Source: Thiothrix sp. (GTDB lineage Bacteria > Pseudomonadota > Gammaproteobacteria > Thiotrichales > Thiotrichaceae). Taken from it: a stretch of DNA of 64,000 nucleotides. Shown here one piece after another: positions 31,202-41,248 of the stretch. The notes under the pieces were generated by a model that searched no databases, was not told where the DNA came from, and saw nothing but the letters and a program-made list of their open reading frames with translations. A program made the position numbers and the translations under genes. Numbering within the stretch: the first letter of the stretch is position 1; each line of letters begins with the position of its first letter. The DNA is taken from positions 232,274-296,273 of the forward strand of contig SSFA01000017.1 in the NCBI GenBank assembly GCA_008015155.1, in the 5' to 3' direction.

Positions 31202-34033
31202 ATGTCAGATATTCAGGTAAAAGCACTCGCCGCGATGGTGAAAGCTCCTGTTGATGTATTGATGCGACAGCTAAAAAGAGCCGGCATTGAGGTCAACAGC
31301 CCAGAAGATAAAATCACTGATGCGCAAAAGCTGATGTTGCTAGAGCGTATTAAAAATGAAGCAAGTAGTGGACGAACTGAGACGGTGGATAATCGTAACG
31401 CAGGTGCAGGTAAGATTACTTTAAAGCGTGCCACTCCCGGTGGAGCAGGTGGCAACGATCGTAAACCTCAAGGTGTTGAGGTGCGACGTAAGAAGACGAT
31501 TGGCCTGCGTAATAGCGAGGCTGAGGCGCAAGCAGACCGTGCTGCAGAACAGCGTGCTGAAGTCTTAGCACGTCAAGCAGAGTCTGATCGTCGTACTCGT
31601 GAGGCTTTAATTGAAAAAGCTGAACGTGAACGTCGTGAGTTGGAGTTGCAACGTATTCGTCGCCAAAAAGAAGCTGCTGCTCAAGCACAAGCTCCTGTTA
31701 TGGCTCCCGTTGAAGCAAGCCCAGAGCTTCAGGTAGAAGTGATAGAGCCAGTGGCCCTTCATGATACGCCTGAACCTGAGATAGCAGCCGATCCTATGCC
31801 TGCATCAACGCCAGCTGTTGATTTTGAGCAGCCTATTGAGACGGAAGTAAGTGCGCAGGCAGCCAATCTTGAAGTAGAGCCAACGGATCTTACTGAGGCA
31901 GTCTCTACCAGCCAAGAGGTAGCGCCGATTTCAGGGATGGAGCAACGACAAATCGTAGCTGACGCAGCGCGTCAAGAAGCTTCAGATGCGCTCAAACGTC
32001 GCCCTTCACGAGCTAAGCCTAAGCAATCGCTAGCGCCCAAGCATGTGATTGGCTTAGAGGATGAAGAACCTGCCGAGCGCGTTGCTTCACCTTTAGTCGA
32101 CACGGACAGTGAGGATGAAACTAAACGTGGCGATAAGAAAAAGGTCAAAACCCGAGGTCGCGAGAATGAACGTGGGAATACGCCAGTTATCCAGCATAAG
32201 GGTAATAAACGTAAACCAAGCCGTGCTCCAGAGCGTGAGGTCAAACACGGCTTTGAAAAGCCGACTGCACCAGTGATTCGGGAAATTGAAATTCCTTCCA
32301 CTATTATTGTTTCTGATCTTGCGCAGAAGCTAGCGATTCGTGCGACTGACATCATTAAATCCATGATGAAAATGGGCATGATGGTGACAATTAACCAGTC
32401 AATAGACCAAGAAACAGCCATTCTAGTTGCAGAAGAGTTAGGTCATAAAGCCACCCCTATGCAAGTAATGGATGATGAAGCTATCTTGGCTTCTGTCTTA
32501 GGCGATAATAGCGATGTAGAACTGGAAACGCGGCCACCTGTTGTAACGATTATGGGTCACGTTGACCACGGTAAAACTTCTTTATTGGACTACATCCGTA
32601 AAACGCGGGTAGCTTCTGGAGAAGCAGGTGGTATTACTCAGCATATTGGTGCTTACCATGTTGATACCAGTCGTGGCACAGTCACTTTCTTAGATACGCC
32701 AGGTCATGCGGCCTTTACTAAGATGCGGGCGCGTGGTGCACAAGTCACTGACATTGTAGTCTTGATTGTGGCGGCCGACGATGGTGTCATGCCCCAGACT
32801 AAAGAAGCGATTCAACACGCTAAGGAAGCCAATGTACCGATGGTGGTAGCGATCAATAAGATCGATAAACCCCAAGCAGATGCTGATCGGGTACTTAATG
32901 ACCTTTCTCAAGTTGGCGTTCTGACTGAAGAGTGGGGCGGTGATGTGCCCGTTGTGCGCGTATCCGCAAAGACCGGTGTTGGGATCGATGATCTGCTTGA
33001 AACCATTCTCTTGGTCGCTGAGGTTCAAGAGCTAAAAGCGCCAGTTGACGTGCCTGCTAAAGGTACAGTAATTGAAGCGAGTATCGAGCGCGGTCGTGGT
33101 GCTGTTGCTACGGTCTTAATCCGTGAAGGTACCTTACGTAAAGGCGATATTCTGCTTTGCGGTACTCAATATGGTCGTGTACGTGCTTTATTCGATGAAA
33201 CAGGTCGTTCAGTAAAAGAAGCGGGACCTTCCATCCCAGTTGCAGTGGTGGGTTTATCTTCAGCGCCTGAAGCCGGTGATGAAGCTTTCGTCGTGAGTGA
33301 TGAGCGTAAAGCGCGTGAAATCGCTGAATTACGTCAAGAGAAATTACGTGATAGTCGTTTTGCAGCACAGAATAGTGCCAAGCTGGACAATATGTTTAGC
33401 CAGATGCAAACCGGAGCACGTGCTCAGATCAATCTCTTGGTTAAAGCGGATGTGCAAGGAAGCGTCGAGGCGATTCGTAGTGAGTTGCTGAAACTTTCTA
33501 CCGAGGAAGTCGAGGTGCGTATTATCTCTTCAGGCATTGGTGGCTTGAATGAGAGTGATATGGACTTGGCGGCGGCTTCTAAAGCGATTGTGGTCGCCTT
33601 CAACGTGCGTGCGGATGCAGGAGCACGGCGTTTAGCCCAAGATAATGATGTGGAAATTCGTTACTACAGCATTATTTACGACGTAATCAATGATGTACGT
33701 GCTGCGATGAGCGGTATGCTGTCACCAGAAACTCGTGAAGTCTTCTTAGGCTTAGCTGAAGTGCGCAATGTCTTCCGTGCTTCGGGCTTTGGTCAGGTGG
33801 CGGGCTGCTTAGTAGTCGAAGGCGTTGTCCGTCGCGGCAATCCAATCCGCGTATTGCGTGATAATGTGGTTATCTACGAAGGTGAGCTGGAGTCTTTACG
33901 TCGTCATCGTGATGATGTGAAAGAGGTTCAGGTAGGTACCGAATGTGGTATTGCGGTGAAAGACTACAATGATGTACGTGTAGGTGACCAAATTGAGGTC
34001 TTCGAGCATGTACAAGTAGCGCGGAGTATTTAA
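31202..34033 (+). CDS. infB: Translation initiation factor IF-2
   Basis: GTPase of 943 residues that brings initiator tRNA to the 30S subunit. An IF2-N domain at 1-50, a long charged Arg/Glu-rich linker (about 60-345), a second IF2-N at about 360-420, then the G domain with GHVDHGKT at 451-458, DTPGH at 498-502 and NKID at 552-555, followed by domains II-IV. A strong AGGAGG precedes the ATG. Shorter internally initiated forms, as in E. coli, are possible; I did not identify their start. The stop shares a base with rbfA. Confidence 0.97.
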   Translation: MSDIQVKALAAMVKAPVDVLMRQLKRAGIEVNSPEDKITDAQKLMLLERIKNEASSGRTETVDNRNAGAGKITLKRATPGGAGGNDRKPQGVEVRRKKTIGLRNSEAEAQADRAAEQRAEVLARQAESDRRTREALIEKAERERRELELQRIRRQKEAAAQAQAPVMAPVEASPELQVEVIEPVALHDTPEPEIAADPMPASTPAVDFEQPIETEVSAQAANLEVEPTDLTEAVSTSQEVAPISGMEQRQIVADAARQEASDALKRRPSRAKPKQSLAPKHVIGLEDEEPAERVASPLVDTDSEDETKRGDKKKVKTRGRENERGNTPVIQHKGNKRKPSRAPEREVKHGFEKPTAPVIREIEIPSTIIVSDLAQKLAIRATDIIKSMMKMGMMVTINQSIDQETAILVAEELGHKATPMQVMDDEAILASVLGDNSDVELETRPPVVTIMGHVDHGKTSLLDYIRKTRVASGEAGGITQHIGAYHVDTSRGTVTFLDTPGHAAFTKMRARGAQVTDIVVLIVAADDGVMPQTKEAIQHAKEANVPMVVAINKIDKPQADADRVLNDLSQVGVLTEEWGGDVPVVRVSAKTGVGIDDLLETILLVAEVQELKAPVDVPAKGTVIEASIERGRGAVATVLIREGTLRKGDILLCGTQYGRVRALFDETGRSVKEAGPSIPVAVVGLSSAPEAGDEAFVVSDERKAREIAELRQEKLRDSRFAAQNSAKLDNMFSQMQTGARAQINLLVKADVQGSVEAIRSELLKLSTEEVEVRIISSGIGGLNESDMDLAAASKAIVVAFNVRADAGARRLAQDNDVEIRYYSIIYDVINDVRAAMSGMLSPETREVFLGLAEVRNVFRASGFGQVAGCLVVEGVVRRGNPIRVLRDNVVIYEGELESLRRHRDDVKEVQVGTECGIAVKDYNDVRVGDQIEVFEHVQVARSI

Positions 34034-34458
34034 TGCCTTCCCGTTCACCTCGTCAGGGTTACTCACGTAGTGACCGTGTTTCTGAGCAGTTACAGCGCGA
34101 TTTGGCCCAGCTAGTGCGTGAGTTGAAAGACCCACGCCTTGGCATGGTTACACTGCTGGAAGTAGTGGTTTCTAAAGACTTGGCACATGCAAAAGTCTGG
34201 TTTGATGTCTTAGATGTTGACCAGGCTAAACAAGCAGAAGAGATTCTTAATCATGCAGCGGGTTTCTTACGGCATGAGTTGGGTCGCGGCTTGAAACTGC
34301 GGGTGACTCCAGAACTTAAGTTTTTCTATGATGATACCCAGCGTCGTGGAAATGAACTTTCAGCGATTATTGATCAAGCGGTGGCTTCAGACCGTTTGAA
34401 TCATACTGATGAAGATTCTGCCTCAGATCGTTCTGATGCAGAACCAGAGTCAAAGTGA
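34033..34458 (+). CDS. rbfA: 30S ribosome-binding factor RbfA
   Basis: 141 residues with the KH-like core: RVSEQLQRDLAQLVRELKDPRLG at the start, ISxD-like VVVSKDLAHAKVWFDV, and RVTPELKFFYDDTQRRG. An acidic, Ser/Asp-rich tail of about 25 residues follows. Helps late 16S rRNA maturation. TAATG overlap with infB. Confidence 0.95.
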   Translation: MPSRSPRQGYSRSDRVSEQLQRDLAQLVRELKDPRLGMVTLLEVVVSKDLAHAKVWFDVLDVDQAKQAEEILNHAAGFLRHELGRGLKLRVTPELKFFYDDTQRRGNELSAIIDQAVASDRLNHTDEDSASDRSDAEPESK

Positions 34459-34464
34459 GTCAAC

Positions 34465-35376
34465 TTGGCTCGCTGTACATTTCGCAAGCTCGACGGTATT
34501 TTATTGCTAGATAAGCCTTTAGGCATGTCTAGCAATAAGGCTTTGCAAGATGCGCGCTTTCTATTTGCTGCTGAAAAAGCAGGTCATACGGGGAGTTTAG
34601 ACCCTCTCGCTAGTGGGATGCTACCCCTTTGTTTTGGTGAAGCTACTAAAGTTTCTGGTTTCCTTTTAGATGCGGATAAGCGTTATATCACCACAGCGCG
34701 CTTTGGTTATACCAGTAGTACTGGGGACGAAGAGGGTGAGAAGCAACTCATTCAAGTAAATCCCAATATCACGCCTGCAAAGCTAGAAGCGGTCTTAACG
34801 CAATTTCGTGGTGAAATTCAGCAGATCCCACCCATGTATTCCGCTCTAAAAAAAGACGGTCAGCCGCTCTATAAGCTAGCTCGCCAAGGGATCGAAGTGG
34901 AGCGTGCTACACGTACCGTATCAATTCATGAGTTGAAGGTTTTAGAGTCTGGCAAGGATAGCGCTGTTTTAGAGGTGCAATGCAGTAAAGGTACTTATAT
35001 TCGTAGTTTAGTCGAGGATATTGGTGCTGCTTTAGGCGTGGGCGCTTATGTGGCTAGCTTAAGGCGCACGGCTGTTTCTCCATTCAATAGCTTAACGATG
35101 CATACCCTAGCTGACTTGCTAGCTCTTAAAGACCAACAAGCTCGCTTAGATGAACTACTCTTGCCAGTGGATCAAGCGCTAATGCATTTACCTGAAATAG
35201 TTTTAAATGAGCCAATGGCGCTGTTAATTCAACAAGGGCAAAAGATCAGTCTAGCATCACAGCCTCAGCAAGGCCTTTGCCGCTTGTATAAAAAAAGTCA
35301 TACACAACAGCAGTTTATTGGTCTAGGCGAAGTAGTTGACAAGTCCTTGAAGGCAAAGCGCTTGTTGGCTTATTGA
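34465..35376 (+). CDS. truB: tRNA pseudouridine(55) synthase
   Basis: 303 residues. Makes pseudouridine 55 in the T loop of tRNA. The catalytic aspartate is D46 in GHTGSLDPLASG. The DGILLLDKPLGMSS start and the CSKGTYIRSLVEDIG block are typical, and a short C-terminal PUA-like domain is present. Starts at TTG 34465; no in-frame ATG gives a complete N-terminus. Last gene of the operon; rpsO and pnp, often next, are absent here. Confidence 0.95.
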   Translation: MARCTFRKLDGILLLDKPLGMSSNKALQDARFLFAAEKAGHTGSLDPLASGMLPLCFGEATKVSGFLLDADKRYITTARFGYTSSTGDEEGEKQLIQVNPNITPAKLEAVLTQFRGEIQQIPPMYSALKKDGQPLYKLARQGIEVERATRTVSIHELKVLESGKDSAVLEVQCSKGTYIRSLVEDIGAALGVGAYVASLRRTAVSPFNSLTMHTLADLLALKDQQARLDELLLPVDQALMHLPEIVLNEPMALLIQQGQKISLASQPQQGLCRLYKKSHTQQQFIGLGEVVDKSLKAKRLLAY

Positions 35377-35406
35377 ATACTGAAGTTCAATAAGCACATT
35401 ATTTTT
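35368..35406. terminator. Probable terminator after truB
   Basis: GCTTATTGAA (35368-35377) and TTCAATAAGC (35386-35395) pair perfectly over an eight-base loop. A T-rich tail with five T follows after a short gap. The stem covers the truB stop codon. It lies between convergent genes. Confidence 0.5.
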
Positions 35407-35425
35407 GTCTCAAGTCTCCCATGCC

Positions 35426-37615
35426 TTAAGCACTGGCTACTTCGCGCCCTCGTGCCCGATGCAACTTCTTATAACTCTCAATCAGCCGCAAATGCTTATC
35501 CAGCCCTTCAAGCTGATTATTTGTCGGTGTTAGCCCATAAAAACGCACGCTGCCATTCACTGAGCCAACGACTGCATCCATCACTGTCTGCCCAAACATA
35601 CGCGTTAAATTAGGCAAGAAATCAGCTAACGCTAAGTCTGTGTCCAATTCAATTTCTAATACAGCTTGCATAGCGCGATAAAATAACACGCGCTCAACCG
35701 TATTGGTGTTGTATTGCAAAAACTGTTCAACTTTTTCTAAGGCTTCTTCATGTTGCCCCAGCGCTAAATGAATCAGCAGTTTTAATTCTAGAATGGTTAA
35801 TTGCCCCCAAACGGTATTCTCATCAAACTCAATACCAATTAGGGTAATAATATCGGTGTAATCATCGAGTTGGCTTTCTTCTAAACGCTCGACCAAATCG
35901 GCCAGCTTTTCGTCGGATAAGCGATGTAAGTTCAAAATATCGTGACGGTAATTCAGCGCTTTATTGGTGTTATCCCAAATTAAATCTTCGATGGGATATA
36001 TTTCAGAATAATCCGGCACGATAATCCGACATACCGGCGCACCTAAATCAGTGTGTACTGCCATATACACTTCTTTGCCCATGTTTTCTAAGATTGCAAA
36101 TAAGCGCTGTGCTTCTTGTTCAGTCGTGCCGGAGAAATCCCATTCGCAGAATTCATAATCAGGCTTATTACTAAAAAAGCGCCATGAAATTACGCCTGAG
36201 GAGTCAATAAAATGCTCGACGAAATTATTTGGCTCAGAGACGGCTAAGCTATTAAAAGTCGGTGGTTGAAAATCATTTAGACCTTCAAAACTACGTCCTT
36301 GCAATAACTCAGTTAAACTGCGCTCCAAGGCTATTTCCAAACTGGGATGGGCACCGAAGGATGCGAATACACCGCCATTATGCGGATTCATTAAAGTCAC
36401 GCAGGCAACTGGAAATTGCCCACCTAATGACGCATCTTTGACGAGTACCGGAAACCCTTGGGCCTCCAGCGCTTTAATGCCTTCCACTAAGCTCGGGTAT
36501 TTATTCAAAACTTCAGGCGGCACATCGGGTAGCGCTAATTCTTTTTCGATAATTTCTTTTTTAACCGCGCGCTCAAAAATTTCTGACAGGCATTGTACCT
36601 GCGCTTCTGGTAAGGTATTCCCCGCGCTCATGCCATTACTTAAATAGAGGTTTTCCAACAGATTCGAGGGGAAATAAACTATTTCACCATCGGATTGGCG
36701 CACAAAGGGCAAAGCACAAATACCCCGCGCTTTATTACCTGAATTGGTATCAATTAAATGGGCAGCACGCAATTCACCATCTGGATTATAAATTTCAAGG
36801 CAATATTCATCTAATAAGCCTTTGGGTAAGCGCCCATTGAGCCCAGGCTTAAACCAACGCTCATTCGGATAATGCACAAAGGCACTATTAGCAATCTCTT
36901 CACCAAAATATTGATCATTATAGAAAAAGTTACAGCTTAAACGCTCAATAAACTCTCCCAACGCGGAGCACAGCGCACTTTCTTTAGTCGCCCCCTTGCC
37001 ATTGGTAAAACACATCGGTGAGGCGGCATCGCGAATATGCAGCGACCAGACATGCGGCACCAGATTGCGCCATGACGCGATCTCAATTTTCATTCCCAAA
37101 TTCGCCAAGATTTGCGTCATATTGGCAATGGTTTGTTCTAGCGGCAAATCCTTGCCCGCGATGAAAGTCTGCGCTGTGGTATCAGGTTTTAAGGTCAATA
37201 GGGCTTGCGCATCAGCATCCAAATTTTCCACGGTTTCAATTTGAAATTCAGGCCCCGCTTGCACCACTTTTTTCACGGTACAACGTTCAATCGAGCGTAA
37301 AATACCTTCCCGATCTTTCGCGGAAAAGCTTTCTGGCAACTCCACCTGAATCTTAAAAATCTGCTGATAACGGTTTTCAGGATCAACGATATTATTCTGC
37401 GACAAGCGAATCTGTTCGGTGGGCAAGTTGCGCGCTAAGCAATACACCCGTACAAAATACCCTGCACACAGCGCAGATGAGGCTAGAAAATAATCAAACG
37501 GACTCGGCGCGGAACCCTCACCTTTATAGCGAATCGGCTGATCCGTGATGACGGTGAAATCGTCAAACTTGGCTTCCAGCCGCAGATTGTCCAGAAAGTT
37601 AACTTTGATTTCCAT
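35426..37615 (-). CDS. OsmC-YcaO fusion protein
   Basis: 729 residues from ATG 37615 (MEIKVNFLDN). Residues 1-130 form an OsmC-like domain that keeps both thiol positions, C50 and C112. Residues about 175-560 are a YcaO domain, an ATP-using cyclodehydratase fold, with GKGATKESALCSALGEFIERLS as the ATP-region motif and ALERSLTELLQGR further on. The last 150 residues are helical. E. coli YcaO, which helps RimO methylthiolate ribosomal protein S12, lacks the OsmC part. No precursor peptide or RimO gene is adjacent, so I cannot say whether the target is a ribosomal protein or a sulfur carrier. It is convergent with truB. Confidence 0.88.
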   Translation of the reverse strand: MEIKVNFLDNLRLEAKFDDFTVITDQPIRYKGEGSAPSPFDYFLASSALCAGYFVRVYCLARNLPTEQIRLSQNNIVDPENRYQQIFKIQVELPESFSAKDREGILRSIERCTVKKVVQAGPEFQIETVENLDADAQALLTLKPDTTAQTFIAGKDLPLEQTIANMTQILANLGMKIEIASWRNLVPHVWSLHIRDAASPMCFTNGKGATKESALCSALGEFIERLSCNFFYNDQYFGEEIANSAFVHYPNERWFKPGLNGRLPKGLLDEYCLEIYNPDGELRAAHLIDTNSGNKARGICALPFVRQSDGEIVYFPSNLLENLYLSNGMSAGNTLPEAQVQCLSEIFERAVKKEIIEKELALPDVPPEVLNKYPSLVEGIKALEAQGFPVLVKDASLGGQFPVACVTLMNPHNGGVFASFGAHPSLEIALERSLTELLQGRSFEGLNDFQPPTFNSLAVSEPNNFVEHFIDSSGVISWRFFSNKPDYEFCEWDFSGTTEQEAQRLFAILENMGKEVYMAVHTDLGAPVCRIIVPDYSEIYPIEDLIWDNTNKALNYRHDILNLHRLSDEKLADLVERLEESQLDDYTDIITLIGIEFDENTVWGQLTILELKLLIHLALGQHEEALEKVEQFLQYNTNTVERVLFYRAMQAVLEIELDTDLALADFLPNLTRMFGQTVMDAVVGSVNGSVRFYGLTPTNNQLEGLDKHLRLIESYKKLHRARGREVASA

Positions 37616-37737
37616 GCACAGAATTCCGAGATCAGGTGAGCCAGCGAGCGGCAATGCGGGGGTATTATGCAGTTTTTGTGGGGCTGAGTCGAAAATCTGT
37701 AGAAAGTTGGCAAGAGAGTGTTTTATAAACCGGGTTG

Positions 37738-37757
37738 CTGTACTAGGTTTGGTACAG
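37738..37757. promoter_or_regulatory. Inverted repeat upstream of a small orphan gene
   Basis: CTGTAC (37738-37743) and GTACAG (37752-37757) with an eight-base spacer, about 35 bases before the next ATG and 120 bases before the divergent YcaO gene. Could be an operator or a short hairpin; the factor is unknown. Confidence 0.3.
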
Positions 37758-37790
37758 AAAACTTAACTAGAGGATGTGGGGGGGGGCAGC

Positions 37791-38120
37791 ATGACCAATC
37801 TAAAATTGAGTCCTAATTTTATCGGTGCACTCAGAACCTTTGCCTATTTCATGGCTAGTGGCAGCCATTATATGCTCAAAGACATTGATTATATGGATCT
37901 TTATGGCAGTGAACCGGGTGCTATTGAGATGGCTTTTGCCATATTTGCCAATGTGATTGAGCTAGATGCGGAGGGCAATGTATTGAATTTCACCTATGCG
38001 CAAAAGCGGGCAACAGATTATCTAAAATCCTATTGCGACGCTGATTTTGAAGTGATACCGCCTTTTGAAGACTGGGAAACAGAATTGTACTGTCCACCTA
38101 GTTTGCAAGATAAAATCTAA
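37791..38120 (+). CDS. Small acidic protein of unknown function
   Basis: 109 residues from ATG 37791 (MTNLKLSPNF). Strongly acidic, without a signal peptide or membrane helix, so cytoplasmic. Recognisable blocks are GALRTFAYFMASG, GAIEMAFAIFANVIELDAEGN and PPFEDWETELYCPP; these recall a small DUF family (possibly DUF7677), some of whose relatives look like stand-alone immunity proteins. No toxin lies next to it. The ATG is preceded by a run of nine G (37778-37786), which serves as an unusual ribosome site and could slip in length. Confidence 0.65.
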   Translation: MTNLKLSPNFIGALRTFAYFMASGSHYMLKDIDYMDLYGSEPGAIEMAFAIFANVIELDAEGNVLNFTYAQKRATDYLKSYCDADFEVIPPFEDWETELYCPPSLQDKI

Positions 38121-38286
38121 ACTATGGATTTAGTTTGGCATTAGTGGCAACACAGTCAAAACTAAGTTTTCTTAATAGGGCTAGTCTTAATTGCTCTCGT
38201 TGCTCAGACCACTACCAGATAGGAGTGGAGCTATATACTCACTCCCATACTTGGTTTTAGTACTGTACGCTAAGCAAAGGCCTAGT

Positions 38287-39894
38287 TTAGCGATGACAGT
38301 AATGCATACTAATCGGGTCAAGAATGGTCGGTGTTTGCTCGAATTTCGGATTAGGCTCTGGGTAGTCTAGGGTGTAATGTAAACCACGGCTTTCCTTACG
38401 GCTCAAAGCAGAGCGAATAATTAGCCAAGCTACCATGGCCAAATTACGCAGTTCTATCAAATCACTCGTGATGCGGAAATGGGCGTAATATTCATTGATT
38501 TCGCTGAGTAATAGTTCAACTCGATGTTGGGCACGTTGCAAACGTTTAGTGGTGCGCACAATGCCTACATAATCCCACATAAAGCGGCGGATTTCGTCCC
38601 AGTTATGAGTGACAACGACTAGCTCGTCAGAATCGGTGACTCGACTTTCGTCCCAAGCGGGCAAATCAGGCAGAATTAACTCTTCATCTAAGCGTTGGGC
38701 AATATCAGTACTAGCGGCTTGACCAAAAACAATGCACTCCAATAAAGAATTACTGGCCATACGATTCGCACCATGTAGACCTGTGTAAGCAGCTTCGCCT
38801 ATACAATAAAGACCATCAATATCCGTTTTGCCTTGCAGATTAGTCAGCACACCCCCACAAGTATAATGGGCTGCAGGGACTACGGGAATTGGCTGTTTAG
38901 TCATATCGTAGCCAAATTCTAAGCAAGTGGCATATACATTGGGGAAATGGCTTTTAATGAACTCAGCTGGCTTATGACTGATATCAAGATAGACACAGGC
39001 AATCCCCAAACGCTTCATTTCATGGTCAATCGCACGCGCTACAATATCGCGTGGGGCTAATTCAGCGCGAGGATCAAATTTAGGCATAAAGCGTGAGCCA
39101 TCCGGGAGTAACAGATGTCCACCTTCGCCACGAACGGCTTCAGTAATAAGATGAGATTTCGCCTGTGGATGATACAGACAAGTAGGATGGAATTGCATGA
39201 ATTCCATATTGGCAATACGGCAACCGGCACGCCAAGCCATAGCGATGCCATCACCACTAGCACCATCAGGATTGCTGGTATAGAGATAAACTTTGCTAGC
39301 ACCACCTGTAGCGATCACTGTGAAGCGTGCACGCACAGCCTCAATACTTTGATCTTGGCGATTATGTACATAAGCACCCACTACGCGATTCCCAGCCATG
39401 CCGAGTTTACGCGTAGTGATTAAATCAATAGCGATGTGCTGTTCAAAGGTCTGAATATTGTCGCATTGACGCAAGCGTGCGACCAAGGTTGTTTCCAAAG
39501 CATAGCCACTAGCATCGGCTGCATGTGCAATCCGGCGATGGCTATGCCCACCCTCACGAGTCAGATGTAAGGGAGAAGTTTGGTCATGATCATCTTCGCG
39601 GGTGAAAGGTACGCCTTCATCCAGTAGCCAGTTAATTGATTGAGCACCGTGTTCAACTGTGAAGCGGACTGCTTCCACATCGCATAGACCCGCGCCCGCA
39701 TTTAAGGTATCCGCGACATGCGATTCGGTACTATCACGCACATCTAGGACTGCCGAAATCCCACCTTGTGCATAATACGTACTACCTTCAGTAATAGCAT
39801 TCTTACTAAGAACAGCAATTTTGCACGTTTTGGGAAGATTAAGTGCTAGCGTTAAGCCGGCGGCTCCACTGCCTATTATCAACACATCATACAT
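38287..39894 (-). CDS. nadB: L-aspartate oxidase
   Basis: FAD enzyme of 535 residues that oxidises L-aspartate to iminoaspartate, the first step of NAD synthesis. Motifs: FAD-binding [11 protein letters not shown] at 8-18, the SxYYAQGGI block near 41, [12 protein letters not shown] near 113, and [26 protein letters not shown] near 345-370. The helical C-terminal domain is present. Divergent from the sigma-E operon; nadA and nadC are not in the window. Confidence 0.95.
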   Translation of the reverse strand: MYDVLIIGSGAAGLTLALNLPKTCKIAVLSKNAITEGSTYYAQGGISAVLDVRDSTESHVADTLNAGAGLCDVEAVRFTVEHGAQSINWLLDEGVPFTREDDHDQTSPLHLTREGGHSHRRIAHAADASGYALETTLVARLRQCDNIQTFEQHIAIDLITTRKLGMAGNRVVGAYVHNRQDQSIEAVRARFTVIATGGASKVYLYTSNPDGASGDGIAMAWRAGCRIANMEFMQFHPTCLYHPQAKSHLITEAVRGEGGHLLLPDGSRFMPKFDPRAELAPRDIVARAIDHEMKRLGIACVYLDISHKPAEFIKSHFPNVYATCLEFGYDMTKQPIPVVPAAHYTCGGVLTNLQGKTDIDGLYCIGEAAYTGLHGANRMASNSLLECIVFGQAASTDIAQRLDEELILPDLPAWDESRVTDSDELVVVTHNWDEIRRFMWDYVGIVRTTKRLQRAQHRVELLLSEINEYYAHFRITSDLIELRNLAMVAWLIIRSALSRKESRGLHYTLDYPEPNPKFEQTPTILDPISMHYCHR

Positions 39895-40020
39895 AGTGTG
39901 CGTTTATCCTTGATACCCTGATTTAGCGGTTGAAAATATTCTATTCTTATCTCACACACTGTAGCATATAACGCTTTCGGAAATGACCGAAATCTACTAA
40001 CCGTAAGGAGTAATGCCCGT

Positions 40021-40596
40021 ATGGGCACGAGTTTAACTGATCTTGAGCTGGTCCAGCGTGTTCAAGCGGGGGATAAAAAATCTTTCGATGTTTTAGTATT
40101 AAAATATCAGCATAAAGTGATTAATCTAGTCATGCGCTATATGCATGACCCCGATACCGCGCAAGATGTGGCTCAGGAGGCTTTTATTAAGGCCTATCGT
40201 GGTTTAAAAAATTTCCGTGGTGAGTCAGCTTTTTATACGTGGTTATATCGCATTGCCATCAATACTGCTAAGAACCATCTAGTCTCCCAAGGACGACGTG
40301 CACCCACGAATGATATTGATGCAGATGAAGCGGAACAATTTGAGGGTGAGTCCGCTCTAAAGGAGTACGGCACACCAGAAAACGAGATGCTGCGCGATGA
40401 AATCCAATCCATCGTCAGTAATGCTATCGATGCATTACCGGATGATTTGCGCACTGCGATTGTGCTACGCGAGCTAGAAGGGATGAGCTACGAAGAAATA
40501 GCAGAGGCAATGGATTGCCCTATTGGTACTGTGCGCTCGCGGATTTTCCGTGCGCGTGAGTCAATTGACAAGGTTTTGCAACCCTTATTGCGTTAG
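40021..40596 (+). CDS. rpoE: RNA polymerase sigma-E factor (AlgU/RpoE)
   Basis: ECF sigma factor of 191 residues. Region 2 contains DPDTAQDVAQEAFIKAYRGL and FYTWLYRIAINTAKNHL; region 4 contains LREVEG-like LRELEGMSYEEIAEAMDCPIGTVRSRIFRARE. It closely follows the AlgU/RpoE pattern that controls the envelope stress response. An AAGGAG site lies 11 bases upstream. Followed by its anti-sigma factor and two further regulators, as in Pseudomonas algU-mucABC. Confidence 0.96.
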   Translation: MGTSLTDLELVQRVQAGDKKSFDVLVLKYQHKVINLVMRYMHDPDTAQDVAQEAFIKAYRGLKNFRGESAFYTWLYRIAINTAKNHLVSQGRRAPTNDIDADEAEQFEGESALKEYGTPENEMLRDEIQSIVSNAIDALPDDLRTAIVLRELEGMSYEEIAEAMDCPIGTVRSRIFRARESIDKVLQPLLR

Positions 40597-40630
40597 GCAG
40601 TCTAAGGCATGTAGAACTCAGGTAAATATT

Positions 40631-41248
40631 ATGAATGCTAGTAAAGAAGAATGTCTATCAGCAGTCCTAGATGACGCAGCTGATGGTATTGAGCGCCAGT
40701 CAATTTTGAATGCGCTCAGGGAAGATGCAGAGTTGGGGAATACCTTAAGTCGGTATGCGCTGATTGGTGAAGTCATGCGCTCAAGTACTAAACCAGTGGT
40801 GGTAAAAACTAATTTCTTAGCTGGCATCCATGCTGGTTTAGAAGATGAACCCGTTTATGATGAAAAAGTCATTGATTTAGCGAGTCATCCTAGGCTTAAG
40901 CGCGATGCCCAAGCACCAGTGAGTTCAAAACCTCAGCAACTTAATCGACCCAAGAACCAAGCCTATATGAAGTTTGGCTTAGCTACAGCAGCTGCAGTGG
41001 TTGCGGTAGTGGGTGGAACCTTATTGTTGAACCAGCCTAGTCAACAAACCGAAGTAGTCGCTAGCGCGCCGATTCAACCAGCCGATTTGGTACAATTAGC
41101 ACAAGCTCAGCCGATTCGTTCGGCGAATCAGCTAGATCCTCAGAGCAGAGATGTGCTCAAACAGTATGTAGCACAGCATGTGAAATATGCTTCAACTACA
41201 GCTATTGTTCCTTCGGTTAGGGCTGTCTCTTATTCGAATGATTACTAA
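40631..41248 (+). CDS. rseA: Anti-sigma-E factor (RseA/MucA)
   Basis: 205 residues from ATG 40631 (MNASKEECL). The N-terminal domain (1-90) holds the LSAVLDD and SRYALIGEVMR motifs that bind sigma-E. One membrane helix lies at about 114-133, then a periplasmic tail. In the family, sequential cleavage by DegS/AlgW and RseP frees the sigma factor. A longer frame from 40523 overlaps rpoE and has no support. Ends 11 bp inside mucB. Confidence 0.92.
   Translation: MNASKEECLSAVLDDAADGIERQSILNALREDAELGNTLSRYALIGEVMRSSTKPVVVKTNFLAGIHAGLEDEPVYDEKVIDLASHPRLKRDAQAPVSSKPQQLNRPKNQAYMKFGLATAAAVVAVVGGTLLLNQPSQQTEVVASAPIQPADLVQLAQAQPIRSANQLDPQSRDVLKQYVAQHVKYASTTAIVPSVRAVSYSNDY

Noticed and set aside
37738..37757. 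LexA box
   Set aside because: CTGT and ACAG are present but separated by twelve bases, not the eight of a LexA site.
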